64,000 nt of DNA from Burkholderia sp. Lineage in GTDB: Bacteria; Pseudomonadota; Gammaproteobacteria; Burkholderiales; Burkholderiaceae. The notes beneath the pieces were generated by a model. It was not told the DNA's origin, did no database searches, and saw nothing but the letters and a program-made list of their open reading frames with translations. Position 1 is the first letter of the stretch. Every line of letters starts with the position of its first letter. The stretch spans positions 1-64,000 of the forward strand of contig JAIRVP010000029.1 in NCBI GenBank assembly GCA_031253835.1, read 5' to 3'. This document shows positions 9,122-19,275 of this stretch, in pieces. Both the position numbers and the translations under genes were made by a program.

Positions 9122-9748
9122 TCAGGGTTTGACGGCGATGACGCCCGACCAGCCGGGCAGGTAGCGCGCATCCTGGTCGTGTGCGCGGTGCAGCGCGGCG
9201 TCGAGCGCCTTCGCGAAATTCTTGCGGATCTGGTCGAGCGAGATGTGCAGGCGCAGGTAGTCGGCCCACAGGAATTCGCTGAACGGCGTCGCATCCTTCG
9301 CATAGCCGCCTGCCGTGCGCAGCTCGCCGGCCAGGCTGCGGTACGGATCGTCCACGAGCCCCGTCAGCGCCTTCGGCAGATTCGCGTAGTCGCGGCGCGT
9401 GCCGTCCGCGCCGAACGGATGCACCCACTGGTTGTGCTCCATCATCCGCCAGAAGATCGTGTCGTCGAGCCACGACAGATCCTTGAGCAACATCGCGTTC
9501 ACGCGCGTCTCCCCTTCCTCGATCAGCGCGAGGCCGAGATGGTGGTGGTCGGTGATGTAATGCAGCCCGCCCGGGCCGAGCACGGCCGGGAACCAGTGCG
9601 ATTCGATCGCGGCCTTGCGCGCGCGCTTGTCGAGCGCCTTCCAGTGCTTGCGCTTCGCCTTCACTTCGCGATAGCCGACCGTCATCTGCGTCGGGCGCAG
9701 TTCTTCCAGCTTGACGGGAATCAGATGAACATCGTTGCCAAGAGCCAT
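9122..9748 (-). CDS. ParB-like nuclease-fold protein (ParBc_2 type)
   Basis: 208 residues with the layout of the stand-alone ParBc_2 (DUF) family: an N-terminal PVKLEELRPTQMTVGYREV strand region and the conserved TDHHHLGLAL motif around residues 66-75, which would be the catalytic core of a ParB/sulfiredoxin-like fold. There is no helix-turn-helix and no neighbouring ParA, so a chromosome-partition role is unlikely. Its role is unknown. Its gene lies directly upstream of the SulP gene on the same strand. Confidence 0.75.
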   Translation of the reverse strand: MALGNDVHLIPVKLEELRPTQMTVGYREVKAKRKHWKALDKRARKAAIESHWFPAVLGPGGLHYITDHHHLGLALIEEGETRVNAMLLKDLSWLDDTIFWRMMEHNQWVHPFGADGTRRDYANLPKALTGLVDDPYRSLAGELRTAGGYAKDATPFSEFLWADYLRLHISLDQIRKNFAKALDAALHRAHDQDARYLPGWSGVIAVKP

Positions 9749-9873
9749 GGTCGTACCCCCTGTTGCGAAATTCCGGCAACGATACTCCTGATCGCGCGAG
9801 CCGTTAATACGTCATGACCTCGATACGCATGCGATTGACGATCTCTGACACGCGCTGCACGCACGACGCTGCG

Positions 9874-10416
9874 CTACACGCTCAGATCGTTGCGCTCGAG
9901 ACGATGACGAATGTAAGGAATGCCGTCGTGCACGACGGCAACGCGACGCATCCCGAGCTTGCGCGCGACATTCAGCGAGCCGCGGTTGGCTTCGGCGATA
10001 TCGGCGATCACGCGCGGCAGTCGCACGGTGTCGAACGCGTGACGCACGACGGCTTGCGCGGCCTCGCTCGCAATGCCGCGCCCCCAGGTCGCGCGCACGA
10101 GCCGCCAGCCGATCTCGACGTCGCGCGCCCCGTCCGCATAGTCGGGAATCAGCAGGATCCAGCCGATGAACGCGTCGGGCGCGGCCTTCTCGAAGATCGA
10201 CCAGTAGCCGAGGCCCGGCGGATAGTCGCGCGTGATCCGGTGCGTGACGAAGCGGCGATGCTCGTCGGGGTCGTGCCACGGGCCCGCGATGTGCCGCGTG
10301 ACCTCGGGATCGCGATCCATCGCGAGGCACGCATCGAGATCGGCCAGCACGCGCGGACGCAGCCACAACCTCGCCGTTTCGAGCACGGGAAGCGCGTCGG
10401 CGGAACGTTCGGTCAT
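9874..10416 (-). CDS. GNAT-family N-acetyltransferase (RimJ/RimL-like)
   Basis: 180 residues matching Acetyltransf_3. It has the N-terminal LETARLWLRPRVLADLD, a mid-domain VEIGWRLVRATWGRGIASEA acetyl-CoA loop (variant R/Q-x-x-G-x-A), and a C-terminal ANRGSLNVARKLGM helix. It would transfer an acetyl group from acetyl-CoA to a protein N-terminus or small amine; the substrate is unknown. The ATG at 10416 has an ideal AGGAG site, so the longer upstream frame is rejected. The 275-base gap to the divergent MFS gene contains no gene I can support. Confidence 0.88.
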   Translation of the reverse strand: MTERSADALPVLETARLWLRPRVLADLDACLAMDRDPEVTRHIAGPWHDPDEHRRFVTHRITRDYPPGLGYWSIFEKAAPDAFIGWILLIPDYADGARDVEIGWRLVRATWGRGIASEAAQAVVRHAFDTVRLPRVIADIAEANRGSLNVARKLGMRRVAVVHDGIPYIRHRLERNDLSV

Positions 10417-10691
10417 CTGGACTCCTGATTCGGTGGCGATGCGCATCGAGCGCATTACAGAACAGATACAAACAGCCTTCCGGAATGATACAGACGCCTG
10501 TCGCCTGGCTCGCGCGGCGCCGTTTCCGTTTCCGAAACAGTGCATTTCGTAGGGATTATTCCCGATTCGACGTTATCGCGCCCCACATCGCGCGGCGCTG
10601 CGGCCTACACTCGATCCATGCCCCCGCACCGCGCGCAGGCCGGGCCGGCATCCGCATCGTGCGCGCGCAAGCCAACGTGGAGACCTCGGAC

Positions 10692-11912
10692 ATGAGCTGG
10701 ACCCGCGAACAACGCAACGTCACGATCGCCGCCTACCTGGGCTGGACGCTCGATGCGTTCGATTTTTTCCTGATGGTTTTCGTGCTGAAGGACATCGCCG
10801 CGGAATTCGCGTCGACGGTCCCCGCCGTCGCGTTCGCGCTCACGCTGACGCTTGCGATGCGCCCGCTCGGCGCGCTGATCTTCGGCCGGCTCGCCGACCG
10901 CTTCGGCCGACGCCCGACGCTGATGGTCAACATCGCGTGCTATTCGCTGCTCGAACTCGCGTCGGGGTTCGCGCCGAGCCTCACCGCGCTGCTCGTGTTG
11001 CGCGCGCTGTTCGGCATCGCGATGGGCGGCGAATGGGGCGTCGGCTCCGCGCTGACGATGGAGACCGTGCCGACCCATGCGCGCGGCTTCGTGTCGGGGC
11101 TGCTGCAGGCCGGCTATCCGAGCGGCTATCTGCTCGCGTCCGTCGTGTTCGGCCTGTTCTACCAGACCATCGGCTGGCGCGGGATGTTCATGGTCGGCGT
11201 GCTGCCCGCGCTGCTCGTGCTGTACGTGCGCACGCACGTGCCCGAATCGCCCGCGTGGAAGCAGATGGAGAAACGCCCGCGCCCGAGCCTCGGCGCCACG
11301 ATGAAGCAGAACTGGAAGCTCACGATCTACGCGATCGTGCTGATGACCGCGTTCAACTTCTTCTCGCACGGCACGCAGGATCTCTACCCGACCTTCCTGC
11401 GCGAACAGCATCACTTCGATCCGCATACCGTGTCGTGGATCACGATCGTGCTGAACATCGGCGCGATCGTCGGCGGCCTGTCGTTCGGGGCGATCTCGGA
11501 GCGGATCGGCCGGCGCCGCGCGATTTTCATCGCCGCGCTGATCGCGCTGCCCGTGCTGCCGCTGTGGGCGTTCTCGAGCGGCCCGGTTGCGCTCGCGGCC
11601 GGGGCATTCCTGATGCAGATCTCGGTCCAGGGCGCATGGGGCGTGATCCCGGTCCACCTGAACGAGATCTCGCCCGACGAAATCCGGGCGACCTTCCCCG
11701 GCGTCGTCTACCAGCTCGGCAACCTGCTCGCTTCCGGCAACGCGACGATGCAGGCGTCGCTCGCCGTTTCGCACGGCAACAACTACAGCCTCGCGCTCGC
11801 GCTCGTGGCCGGCACCGTCGCGGTCGTGATCGCGGTGCTGATCCTGTTCAGCCGCGAACGGCGCGGCATCGACATGACGCAATCGGTCAATACGCGTAGC
11901 ACCGTCGGCTGA
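10692..11912 (+). CDS. MFS transporter, SHS/NanT-type organic acid symporter
   Basis: 406 residues with 12 predicted membrane spans. The first span region TLDAFDFFLMVFVLKDI and the cytoplasmic GRLADRFGRRPTLM loop are typical of the sialate:H+ symporter group, which includes lactate and sialic acid carriers. A second DRFGRR-like loop (ISERIGRRRA) begins the C-terminal half. It would import a carboxylate with protons across the inner membrane. The start at 10692 follows a GGAG site at 10679-10682. No catabolic genes adjoin it to reveal the substrate. Confidence 0.85.
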   Translation: MSWTREQRNVTIAAYLGWTLDAFDFFLMVFVLKDIAAEFASTVPAVAFALTLTLAMRPLGALIFGRLADRFGRRPTLMVNIACYSLLELASGFAPSLTALLVLRALFGIAMGGEWGVGSALTMETVPTHARGFVSGLLQAGYPSGYLLASVVFGLFYQTIGWRGMFMVGVLPALLVLYVRTHVPESPAWKQMEKRPRPSLGATMKQNWKLTIYAIVLMTAFNFFSHGTQDLYPTFLREQHHFDPHTVSWITIVLNIGAIVGGLSFGAISERIGRRRAIFIAALIALPVLPLWAFSSGPVALAAGAFLMQISVQGAWGVIPVHLNEISPDEIRATFPGVVYQLGNLLASGNATMQASLAVSHGNNYSLALALVAGTVAVVIAVLILFSRERRGIDMTQSVNTRSTVG

Positions 11913-12066
11913 TCCCGCGCGTTGCCGCATCGCACCATCGCGCGCGCCCCGCCTGGCCGGGGCCGCGCGTCAGACTTTCCGCATTCGCACATCGAACTAG
12001 AGGAATTTGTCCAGATTCCCCGCTTGCCCGCCCTGCCCGCGTTTTTTTATCTTAATAAAAACGACT

Positions 12067-12087
12067 GTTTGAATCAGATAATCAAAT
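12067..12087 (+). promoter_or_regulatory. Imperfect palindrome upstream of the tetR gene
   Basis: GTTTGA (12067-12072) and TCAAAT (12082-12087) form an inverted repeat with five of six positions matching. It sits in an AT-rich patch 40 bases before the TetR start. Autorepression through this site is an inference. Confidence 0.35.
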
Positions 12088-12127
12088 CACCTGTTCGCGG
12101 CCGGGAAACCGGCATGGGAGGCGGAAC

Positions 12128-12949
12128 ATGGCAGTAAGTCAGGAGGGGCGGCCATCCGCGGGACGGCCGTCCGGGGCACGGTCATCCGGCACTCGGCAGA
12201 CCGGCGGGACGAAGGCGCGCATCCTCGATGCGGCCGAGGATCTCTTCATCGAGCACGGCTTCGAAGCGATGTCGATGCGGCAGATCACGTCGCGCGCGGC
12301 GGTCAACCTCGCGGCGGTCAACTATCACTTCGGCAGCAAGGAAGCGCTGATCCACGCGATGCTGTCGCGCCGGCTCGACCAGCTCAACCAGGAACGCCTC
12401 GGCATCCTCGACCGCTTCGATGCGCAACTCGGCACGCACATCACCTGCGAGCACGTGCTCGGCGCGATGTTCATTCCCGCGCTGAAGGCCTCGCGCAATC
12501 CCGAACGCGGCGGGCCCGGGTTTCTCCGGCTGATCGGCCGCGCGTACACCGATCCGTCGCCGTTCGTGCGCAACTTCCTGACCGCGCACTACGCGAGCGT
12601 CGCGGGCCGCTTCTTCGACGCGTTCCAGCGTGCATTGCCGCATCTGCCGCGCACCGAGCTCGGCTGGCGGCTGCACTTCGCGATCGGCGCGCTGTCCGGC
12701 GCACTCGCGGGCGCCGAGACGGAAAGCCTGATCGACGAGTTCTCGCAAGGCCGCACGATGAACGACGTGCAGATGATCGCGCGGCTGTCGTCGCTGATCG
12801 TCGCCGCGCTGAAGGCGCCGATGCCCGACAGCGCGCAGCTGTCGATCTTCGCGGCGGTGCTCGACGACGCGGGCGCCAGCGAAGCGTTCGGGCTGCCGTC
12901 GTCGAGTGCGGCAACCACCGATACGGCGGCACTGCATTCCACGAACTGA
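12128..12949 (+). CDS. TetR-family regulator, probably of fatty-acid activation
   Basis: 273 residues. A disordered Ser/Gly/Arg leader (1-27) precedes the TetR_N helix-turn-helix (KARILDAAEDLFIEHGFEA to NYHFGSKEAL, about 30-80) and a TetR_C-type ligand domain. A GGAGGCGG site precedes the ATG at 12128. The next gene on the same strand is fadD, 161 bases downstream, so control of long-chain fatty acid use with acyl-CoA as ligand is a reasonable guess. The C-terminal 40 residues are low complexity (Ser/Ala/Thr). Confidence 0.85.
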   Translation: MAVSQEGRPSAGRPSGARSSGTRQTGGTKARILDAAEDLFIEHGFEAMSMRQITSRAAVNLAAVNYHFGSKEALIHAMLSRRLDQLNQERLGILDRFDAQLGTHITCEHVLGAMFIPALKASRNPERGGPGFLRLIGRAYTDPSPFVRNFLTAHYASVAGRFFDAFQRALPHLPRTELGWRLHFAIGALSGALAGAETESLIDEFSQGRTMNDVQMIARLSSLIVAALKAPMPDSAQLSIFAAVLDDAGASEAFGLPSSSAATTDTAALHSTN

Positions 12950-13110
12950 GCGCGCGGGGCCACGCGCGGCTTCCTGTTCACGAATTGATTGATACGCGCG
13001 GTCGTGCGGGGCGTCGAGGCGCCCGCGCCGATCGACCGCGAAGCACGGGGCATGGGCAGGCGCCGACACGCCAGCCGGCCCTCGCCAAGAGCAAATACCG
13101 GAGACACGTC

Positions 13111-14865
13111 ATGTCATCTTCCGCAGCAACCACCGCGGCCCAGATCCCGCCGAACACCGACGGCATCTGGTACGCGTCATATCCGCCCGGCGTCCCGCAC
13201 GAAATCGACGTCGCGCAATACGCGTCGCTCGTGCAGTTCTTCGACGAATGCACGACCCGGTTCGCCGACCGCGTCGCGTACGTGAGCGCCGGCGCGTCGA
13301 TGACTTACCGCACGCTCGCGCAGAAGGTCGACGCATTCGCGTCGTACCTGCAAAGCCTCGGCGTGAAGCCGGGCGACCGCGTCGCGATCATGCTGCCGAA
13401 CACGTTCCAGTACCCGGTCGCGCTGTTCGGCACGCTGAAGGCCGGCGCGATCGTCGTCAACGTCAATCCGCTCTACACCGTGCGCGAACTCGCGCACCAG
13501 CTGAAGGACAGCGGCGCGCAGACGATCGTCGTGTTCGAGAACTTCGCGCGCACGCTGCAGGACGCGCTGCCGGAAACGCAGGTGAAGAACATCGTCGTCA
13601 CCGCGCTCGGCGATCTGCTCGCCGACGGCTTCAATGCGAAAGGACACCTGATCAATTTCGTGCTGAAGCACGTGAAGAAGCTCGTGCCGGCCTACCAGCT
13701 GCCGCAGGCCATCCGGCTGCGTTCCGCCCTCGCGCTCGGCGCGCGCGTCAAGCCGCAGCCCGTACAGACGACGCGCGACGACCTCGCGTTCCTGCAATAC
13801 ACGGGCGGCACGACCGGCGTCGCGAAAGGCGCGATGCTCACGCACGGCAACCTGATCGCGAACCTGCTGCAGGCGAAGGCGTGGATCGCCGACCAGGTGT
13901 CGGGCGACGTCGAAACCGTGCTCACGCCGCTGCCGCTGTATCACATCTATTCGCTGACGGTGAACGCGTTCATCTTCATGGGACTCGGCGGGCGCAACAT
14001 CCTGATCGCGAACCCGCGCGACATGAAGATGGTGATGAAGATCATCCGCAACGAAACGTTCACGGGGATCACCGGCATCAACACGCTGTACAACGCGTTC
14101 CTCGACAACGAGGAATTCCGCAAGCGCGACTTCTCGAAGCTCAAGCTCGCGATGGCCGGCGGGATGGCGATGCAGCGCGCGGTCGCGGAGCGCTTCCAGC
14201 AGGTGACGGGCCGGCCGGTCGTCGAAGGCTACGGGCTCACCGAATGCTCGCCGATCGTCACGATGAATCCCGTGGACCTGAACGACATGGCCGCGTTCAG
14301 CGGCTCGATCGGCCTGCCCGCGCCGTCCACCGTCGTGCGCTTTCGCCGCGAGGACGGTACCTGGGCCGCCATCGGCGAGCCGGGCGAGCTGTGCGTGCAC
14401 GGCCCGCAGGTGATGCGCGGCTACTGGCAGCGCCCCGACGAGACGGCCAAGGTGATCGACGCCGACGGCTGGCTCGGCACCGGCGACATCGGCGTGATGG
14501 ACGAACGCGGCTTCATCCGCCTCATCGACCGCAAGAAGGACATGATCCTCGTGTCGGGCTTCAACGTGTATCCGAACGAGATCGAGGAAGTGCTCGTGAT
14601 GCATCCGGGCATCAGCGAGGCCGCGGCGATCGGCATTCCGGACGAAGTACAGGGCGAACGGATCAAGGTGTTCGTCGTGCGCCGCGACCCGTCGCTGACG
14701 GCCGACGACGTGCTCGCGCACTGCCGCAAGAACCTGACCGGCTACAAGATGCCGAAATTCGTCGAGTTCCGCGACGCACTGCCGCAGACGAACGTCGGCA
14801 AGATCCTGCGCCGCGCGCTGCGCGACGAGGAGCTCGCCAAGATCAAGGCAGCGAAGCAAGGCTGA
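13111..14865 (+). CDS. fadD: Long-chain fatty acid--CoA ligase
   Basis: 584 residues with the full AMP-binding fold: P-loop YTGGTTGVAKGA, the YGLTECSP adenylate motif, the hinge LIDRKKDMILVSGFNVYPNE, and the C-terminal catalytic lysine in NVGKILRR. It activates fatty acids with ATP and CoA at the inner membrane, the first step of beta-oxidation. The ATG at 13111 has a GGAGA site; the open frame upstream is non-coding. The 161-base gap after tetR holds nothing obvious. Length and motifs match FadD of proteobacteria. Confidence 0.93.
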   Translation: MSSSAATTAAQIPPNTDGIWYASYPPGVPHEIDVAQYASLVQFFDECTTRFADRVAYVSAGASMTYRTLAQKVDAFASYLQSLGVKPGDRVAIMLPNTFQYPVALFGTLKAGAIVVNVNPLYTVRELAHQLKDSGAQTIVVFENFARTLQDALPETQVKNIVVTALGDLLADGFNAKGHLINFVLKHVKKLVPAYQLPQAIRLRSALALGARVKPQPVQTTRDDLAFLQYTGGTTGVAKGAMLTHGNLIANLLQAKAWIADQVSGDVETVLTPLPLYHIYSLTVNAFIFMGLGGRNILIANPRDMKMVMKIIRNETFTGITGINTLYNAFLDNEEFRKRDFSKLKLAMAGGMAMQRAVAERFQQVTGRPVVEGYGLTECSPIVTMNPVDLNDMAAFSGSIGLPAPSTVVRFRREDGTWAAIGEPGELCVHGPQVMRGYWQRPDETAKVIDADGWLGTGDIGVMDERGFIRLIDRKKDMILVSGFNVYPNEIEEVLVMHPGISEAAAIGIPDEVQGERIKVFVVRRDPSLTADDVLAHCRKNLTGYKMPKFVEFRDALPQTNVGKILRRALRDEELAKIKAAKQG

Positions 14866-14894
14866 ACGATCCATCGCTCCGGGAGACGCTGTCG

Positions 14895-15812
14895 ATGAAC
14901 GAAGGAATGAAGCGCCGCGCACGGCCTGCCGTCGCCGCGGCTGTCGCCTGCATGCTGTCGCTCGCGCACGCGGGCCTGCATGCGCAGGAAACGGCCGAGG
15001 CCGCGAGTGCGGCGCAGGCGGTCGCACTGCCGGCGGACCTCGCGAAAGTCACGCGCGAGCCGCTCGCGCAACAGGCACGCTGGCTGCGCACGGCCGCCCA
15101 GCGCGGCACGCTCGCGCAGCTCGACGACGCGACGCTCAGCGCGCTCTTCAAGGCGCTCGACCCGCTCGCTGTGCCGCTCTATATCCGTAATGGTCCTAAC
15201 GGCTATCCGTCGTACCAGTTCACGATGGTGCGCCAGGAGCGCATCAGCGGGAAATGGTCCGACACGCCCGACCGCATGCTGGTGAAGACCACCCGCGAGC
15301 CGCTGCGCGTGTATGCGAAATGGCTGCCGGGCGGCGCGCATGCGGGACAGGAAACCATCTACGACACGACGCAGCGCAAGGACGAGATGTATGGCCATCT
15401 CGGCGGCCTGCTCGGCAAGATTCCGCTGTGGACGGCGCTCGACGGCGCGCTGGCGCGCGCCCAGTCGAATCACCAGGTGAAGGATCTCGGCACCGAATTC
15501 ATCACGAACCTGTACCTGACCGAAGGGAAGAAGTACCTCGAAGCCGGCGTGCAGCGGCCGACCCAGGTCGAAGCAAAATCGATCGATGGCGTGCGTGTGG
15601 TCGCGCTCACCTACGAGACGCCGACCGGCCGGCCGCAGTTCTACGCGAAGAAGGAAGTCCTCGGGCTCGACCTGCACGCGCCCTATTTCCGGACCGTCGA
15701 ATCCTATGACAACGACGGCAAGATCTTCGAGCGGATCGTCATCGAGAAGATCGCGCCGGCCGCGCTCGACGACACCGCATTCGACCCGAAAAACCCCGAC
15801 TACGCGTTCTGA
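14895..15812 (+). CDS. Secreted DUF1571-family protein
   Basis: 305 residues with an N-terminal signal peptide (Arg-rich start, hydrophobic AAAVACMLSLAHAGLHA, cleavage near residue 30). The mature part contains the features of DUF1571: the segment FTMVRQERISGKW, then LRVYAKWLPGG and ETIYDT. This family is periplasmic and uncharacterised, possibly related to lipid or lipoprotein carrier folds. It lies 29 bases after fadD and is probably co-transcribed. A second ATG at 14907 is an alternative start; 14895 is better placed behind GGGAGA at 14881. Confidence 0.75.
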   Translation: MNEGMKRRARPAVAAAVACMLSLAHAGLHAQETAEAASAAQAVALPADLAKVTREPLAQQARWLRTAAQRGTLAQLDDATLSALFKALDPLAVPLYIRNGPNGYPSYQFTMVRQERISGKWSDTPDRMLVKTTREPLRVYAKWLPGGAHAGQETIYDTTQRKDEMYGHLGGLLGKIPLWTALDGALARAQSNHQVKDLGTEFITNLYLTEGKKYLEAGVQRPTQVEAKSIDGVRVVALTYETPTGRPQFYAKKEVLGLDLHAPYFRTVESYDNDGKIFERIVIEKIAPAALDDTAFDPKNPDYAF

Positions 15813-15839
15813 TTCGCGCCGGCGCGGTTGAAGCCGTGA

Positions 15840-16124
15840 TCAATCGTCATCGTCGTCGCCGTGGTGCTTGCGCCAGTGCTTGTAGTAGTGCTTGCGCCAC
15901 TTCCGGTAGCGGTCGTCGTCGTCATCGCCCTCGTAGCCGTATCCGTAACCCGGATAGGCGACGACGGCCGGCTGCGGCGCCACATAGACCGGCGCCGGCT
16001 CGACATAGACCGGTGCGACCGGTACGCCGATGCCGACCGACAGGTCGACATGCCCTGCCATCGCACTGCCGGAAGCCAGCAATGCCACGCCGCCGACCCA
16101 CCCTGCCCATTGCCTCTTGTTCAT
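15840..16124 (-). CDS. Small exported PXPV-repeat protein with His/Asp-rich tail
   Basis: 94 residues. A signal peptide (GGVALLASGSAMA) is followed by a Pro/Val region with PVAPVYVEPAPVYVAPQP, the PXPV repeat seen in small Burkholderiales envelope proteins. The C-terminus alternates basic/aromatic residues (KWRKHYYKHWRKHH) and ends in GDDDDD, which could bind metal. The function is unknown. The ATG at 16124 is preferred because AGGGA lies eight bases upstream; 16133 would overlap that site. It converges with the DUF1571 gene. Confidence 0.75.
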   Translation of the reverse strand: MNKRQWAGWVGGVALLASGSAMAGHVDLSVGIGVPVAPVYVEPAPVYVAPQPAVVAYPGYGYGYEGDDDDDRYRKWRKHYYKHWRKHHGDDDDD

Positions 16125-16214
16125 GTTCTGCATCCCTGATACGCCGGCCCGCCCGGCTCGCGCGACCAATGTAAGCGCACCGCACGCGGCGAGGTGATAC
16201 GGCGCTGCGAGAGT

Positions 16215-16238
16215 CGTAACGCGACGTAACGAAACGGC
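16215..16238 (+). repeat. Two direct CGTAACG repeats, ten bases apart
   Basis: CGTAACG occurs at 16215-16221 and 16225-16231, one helical turn apart, and the second runs into AAACGGC. The block GTAACGAAACGGC (16226-16238) recurs with one mismatch at 31423-31435 upstream of the repeat-lipoprotein operon. It lies between the divergent PXPV and hfq2 genes. Spacing and recurrence suggest a protein-binding site. Confidence 0.4.
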
Positions 16239-16419
16239 TTTAGCTATTCGGCCGAATCGCGAAAACGCGCTGGAACGTCTATAGTGGGTTACGGTTCGAC
16301 ACAATCACGACTGCGCGCTTCCCTATCGAACAGGGTAGAATCCCGCCAAACACCTTGTGGACGAACACGCCACACACACGCACAACATATTCTCTGACGC
16401 AGGCTCCTGCCGCACCTCA

Positions 16420-16992
16420 ATGGCCAATCCCGCAGAATCCCATCCGCAAAACGACTTCATCAATTCGGCGCGCAAGGAACGTAAGCGCGTTGAAATCTAT
16501 CTCGTCAACGGCATTCGTCTGACGGGGTGCATCGAGTCGTTCGACCAGTACCTGGTGATGCTGCGCACCCCCGTGGGTCTGCAAGGCATCTACAAGCGCG
16601 CGATTTCCACCATCCAGCTCGACACGGGCGGCTCGCGCCCGGGCGGCGGCGGTCCCCGCGGGCCGCGCACCGGCGGTCGCCCCGGCGGCCGTGAAGGCGG
16701 CGGTCACAGCCCGTACGGCTCGCATGGCGGCCCGCGCGAATCGCGTGGCGACGGCGGCGGCTACGGTTCCCGCGAGCCGCGTGAAGGCTATGGCTCGCGC
16801 GAACCGCGCGAAGGTTACGGCTCGCGTGAGCCGCGCGAAGGCTACGGCGCCCCGCGCGAACCCCGTGAACCGCGCGAAAGTTATGGCGCGCCGCGCGACA
16901 GCGGCGATGCCTCCGGCAACACGTCGTCGCCCGGCGGCAACGGGCCGGTGATCGTCACACGCCGCCGGCGAATCGTGCCGGACGGCCAGTAA
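16420..16992 (+). CDS. hfq2: Second RNA chaperone Hfq with long repetitive tail (Hfq2 type)
   Basis: 190 residues. Residues about 12-71 form an Hfq/Sm domain ([21 protein letters not shown] and [14 protein letters not shown]), ending in YKRAIST where classic Hfq has YKHAIST. It then carries a tail of about 115 residues rich in Gly, Arg and Pro, with three exact nine-residue GYGSREPRE repeats and degenerate ones. Hfq rings bind sRNAs and mRNAs, and Burkholderia cepacia complex species are known to have a second, longer Hfq of this kind. The ATG at 16420 is chosen because the sequence before it is not Hfq-like; no strong ribosome site is seen. Confidence 0.9.
   Translation: MANPAESHPQNDFINSARKERKRVEIYLVNGIRLTGCIESFDQYLVMLRTPVGLQGIYKRAISTIQLDTGGSRPGGGGPRGPRTGGRPGGREGGGHSPYGSHGGPRESRGDGGGYGSREPREGYGSREPREGYGSREPREGYGAPREPREPRESYGAPRDSGDASGNTSSPGGNGPVIVTRRRRIVPDGQ
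16759..16839 (+). repeat. Three tandem 27-bp repeats encoding GYGSREPRE
   Basis: Units at 16759, 16786 and 16813 are near-identical with synonymous changes and are followed by degenerate [10 protein letters not shown] copies to about 16890. The 27-base length preserves frame, so unit number could vary between strains. Confidence 0.85.
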
Positions 16993-16996
16993 AACA

Positions 16997-17024
16997 AAAG
17001 GGCAAGCCAACCGGCTTGCCCTTT
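16997..17024 (+). terminator. Terminator of hfq2 (bidirectional)
   Basis: A perfect 12-bp stem AAAGGGCAAGCC with loop AACC, followed by a T run on the plus strand. The A-rich left flank also allows it to serve the convergent DUF2968 gene. Confidence 0.85.
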
Positions 17025-17069
17025 TTGCTTGTGCAGCCGGCGCGGCATGTCGCCGCACCGCCGCCGGGT

Positions 17070-17777
17070 TCAGCGCGCCGTCGTCGGCAGGCCCGCGTCG
17101 GCCTCACGCTGCAGCGAACGCACCTGCTGCTGCAATGCGCGCAGCTGCGACTGGAGTTCGGCCTGTTGCGCCTGCAATGCCGCCGTCTCGCTGCGTACGC
17201 TCTTCTGGCGATCCGCGACCGCCGCCTGCTGCTGGCGCGCGATCGAGATGTCGGCCTGCAGGCGCCGCGCGCGATCCTGCGTGACCTCGATCTGCTTGTC
17301 CATTTGCGCCTTCTGCGATTCCAGCTTCGCCGCCCGCAGTTCGTTGATGGCCAGCCGCTCCGCCTGACGCGAGAAATCGCGATAGATCGCTTCCGCGCGC
17401 GTTTCGTCGTACGTCTTGATCACGCGCCAGAAGGCCTTCTGCTGGAACAGCGCGACGAAGTACCCACCGTCCTTCACGTTGAACAGCAGGCTCGCGCCAT
17501 AGCTGCCGTTGTAGCTCGTGCGCATTTCCGTCAGCGAGTGCGCCTGGATCTGGCGCTGCAGGTCATCGACCGTGCTCGGCCCCGTCGTCTCGCCCGCCTG
17601 CGGCTGCATCGGTGTCTGGGCCTGCGAATCGATCACCGGAATCGCGGCCACCGGCGCCGACGCCTGCTGCACCGCCGGCGAATCGCTGCCGGCCAGGCCC
17701 TGTGCGTACACGCCCTGCATGCCTCCCACCATGGCGAGCAACACACACGCCCGCCCCAACCCCGTCATATGGCTCAT
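17070..17777 (-). CDS. Exported DUF2968-family coiled-coil protein
   Basis: 235 residues. A signal peptide (ACVLLAMVGGMQGVYA) is followed by a Gln/Pro/Ala linker, a compact region (YNGSYGASLLFNVKDGGYFVALFQQKAFWRVIKTYDE), and a long coiled coil rich in Gln, Ala, Arg and Leu (about residues 140-230). This matches the DUF2968 family, typical of Burkholderia; its function is not known. It sits downstream of the sigma-54 activator with a 54-base gap on the same strand, which hints at joint expression. Confidence 0.75.
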   Translation of the reverse strand: MSHMTGLGRACVLLAMVGGMQGVYAQGLAGSDSPAVQQASAPVAAIPVIDSQAQTPMQPQAGETTGPSTVDDLQRQIQAHSLTEMRTSYNGSYGASLLFNVKDGGYFVALFQQKAFWRVIKTYDETRAEAIYRDFSRQAERLAINELRAAKLESQKAQMDKQIEVTQDRARRLQADISIARQQQAAVADRQKSVRSETAALQAQQAELQSQLRALQQQVRSLQREADAGLPTTAR

Positions 17778-17831
17778 GAAGTTTTATTCCCGCCCGAGTC
17801 GTTGTAATTCAGCGCGATTTTATCTCATTAA

Positions 17832-19238
<1,407 letters not shown>

Positions 19239-19275
19239 TCAGATGTTAACGAGTTGCGGCAATATTGCAGCCAAC

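Noticed and set aside
10528..10538. GTTTC-C-GAAAC palindrome upstream of the MFS gene as an operator
   Set aside because: Too short and without any adjacent regulator gene or overlapping promoter to support it.
12040..12063. A/T-only inverted repeat as terminator of the MFS gene
   Set aside because: The stem has no GC pairs and mismatches, so it would be unstable; the GC hairpin at 11941-11969 is also imperfect and lacks a T run.
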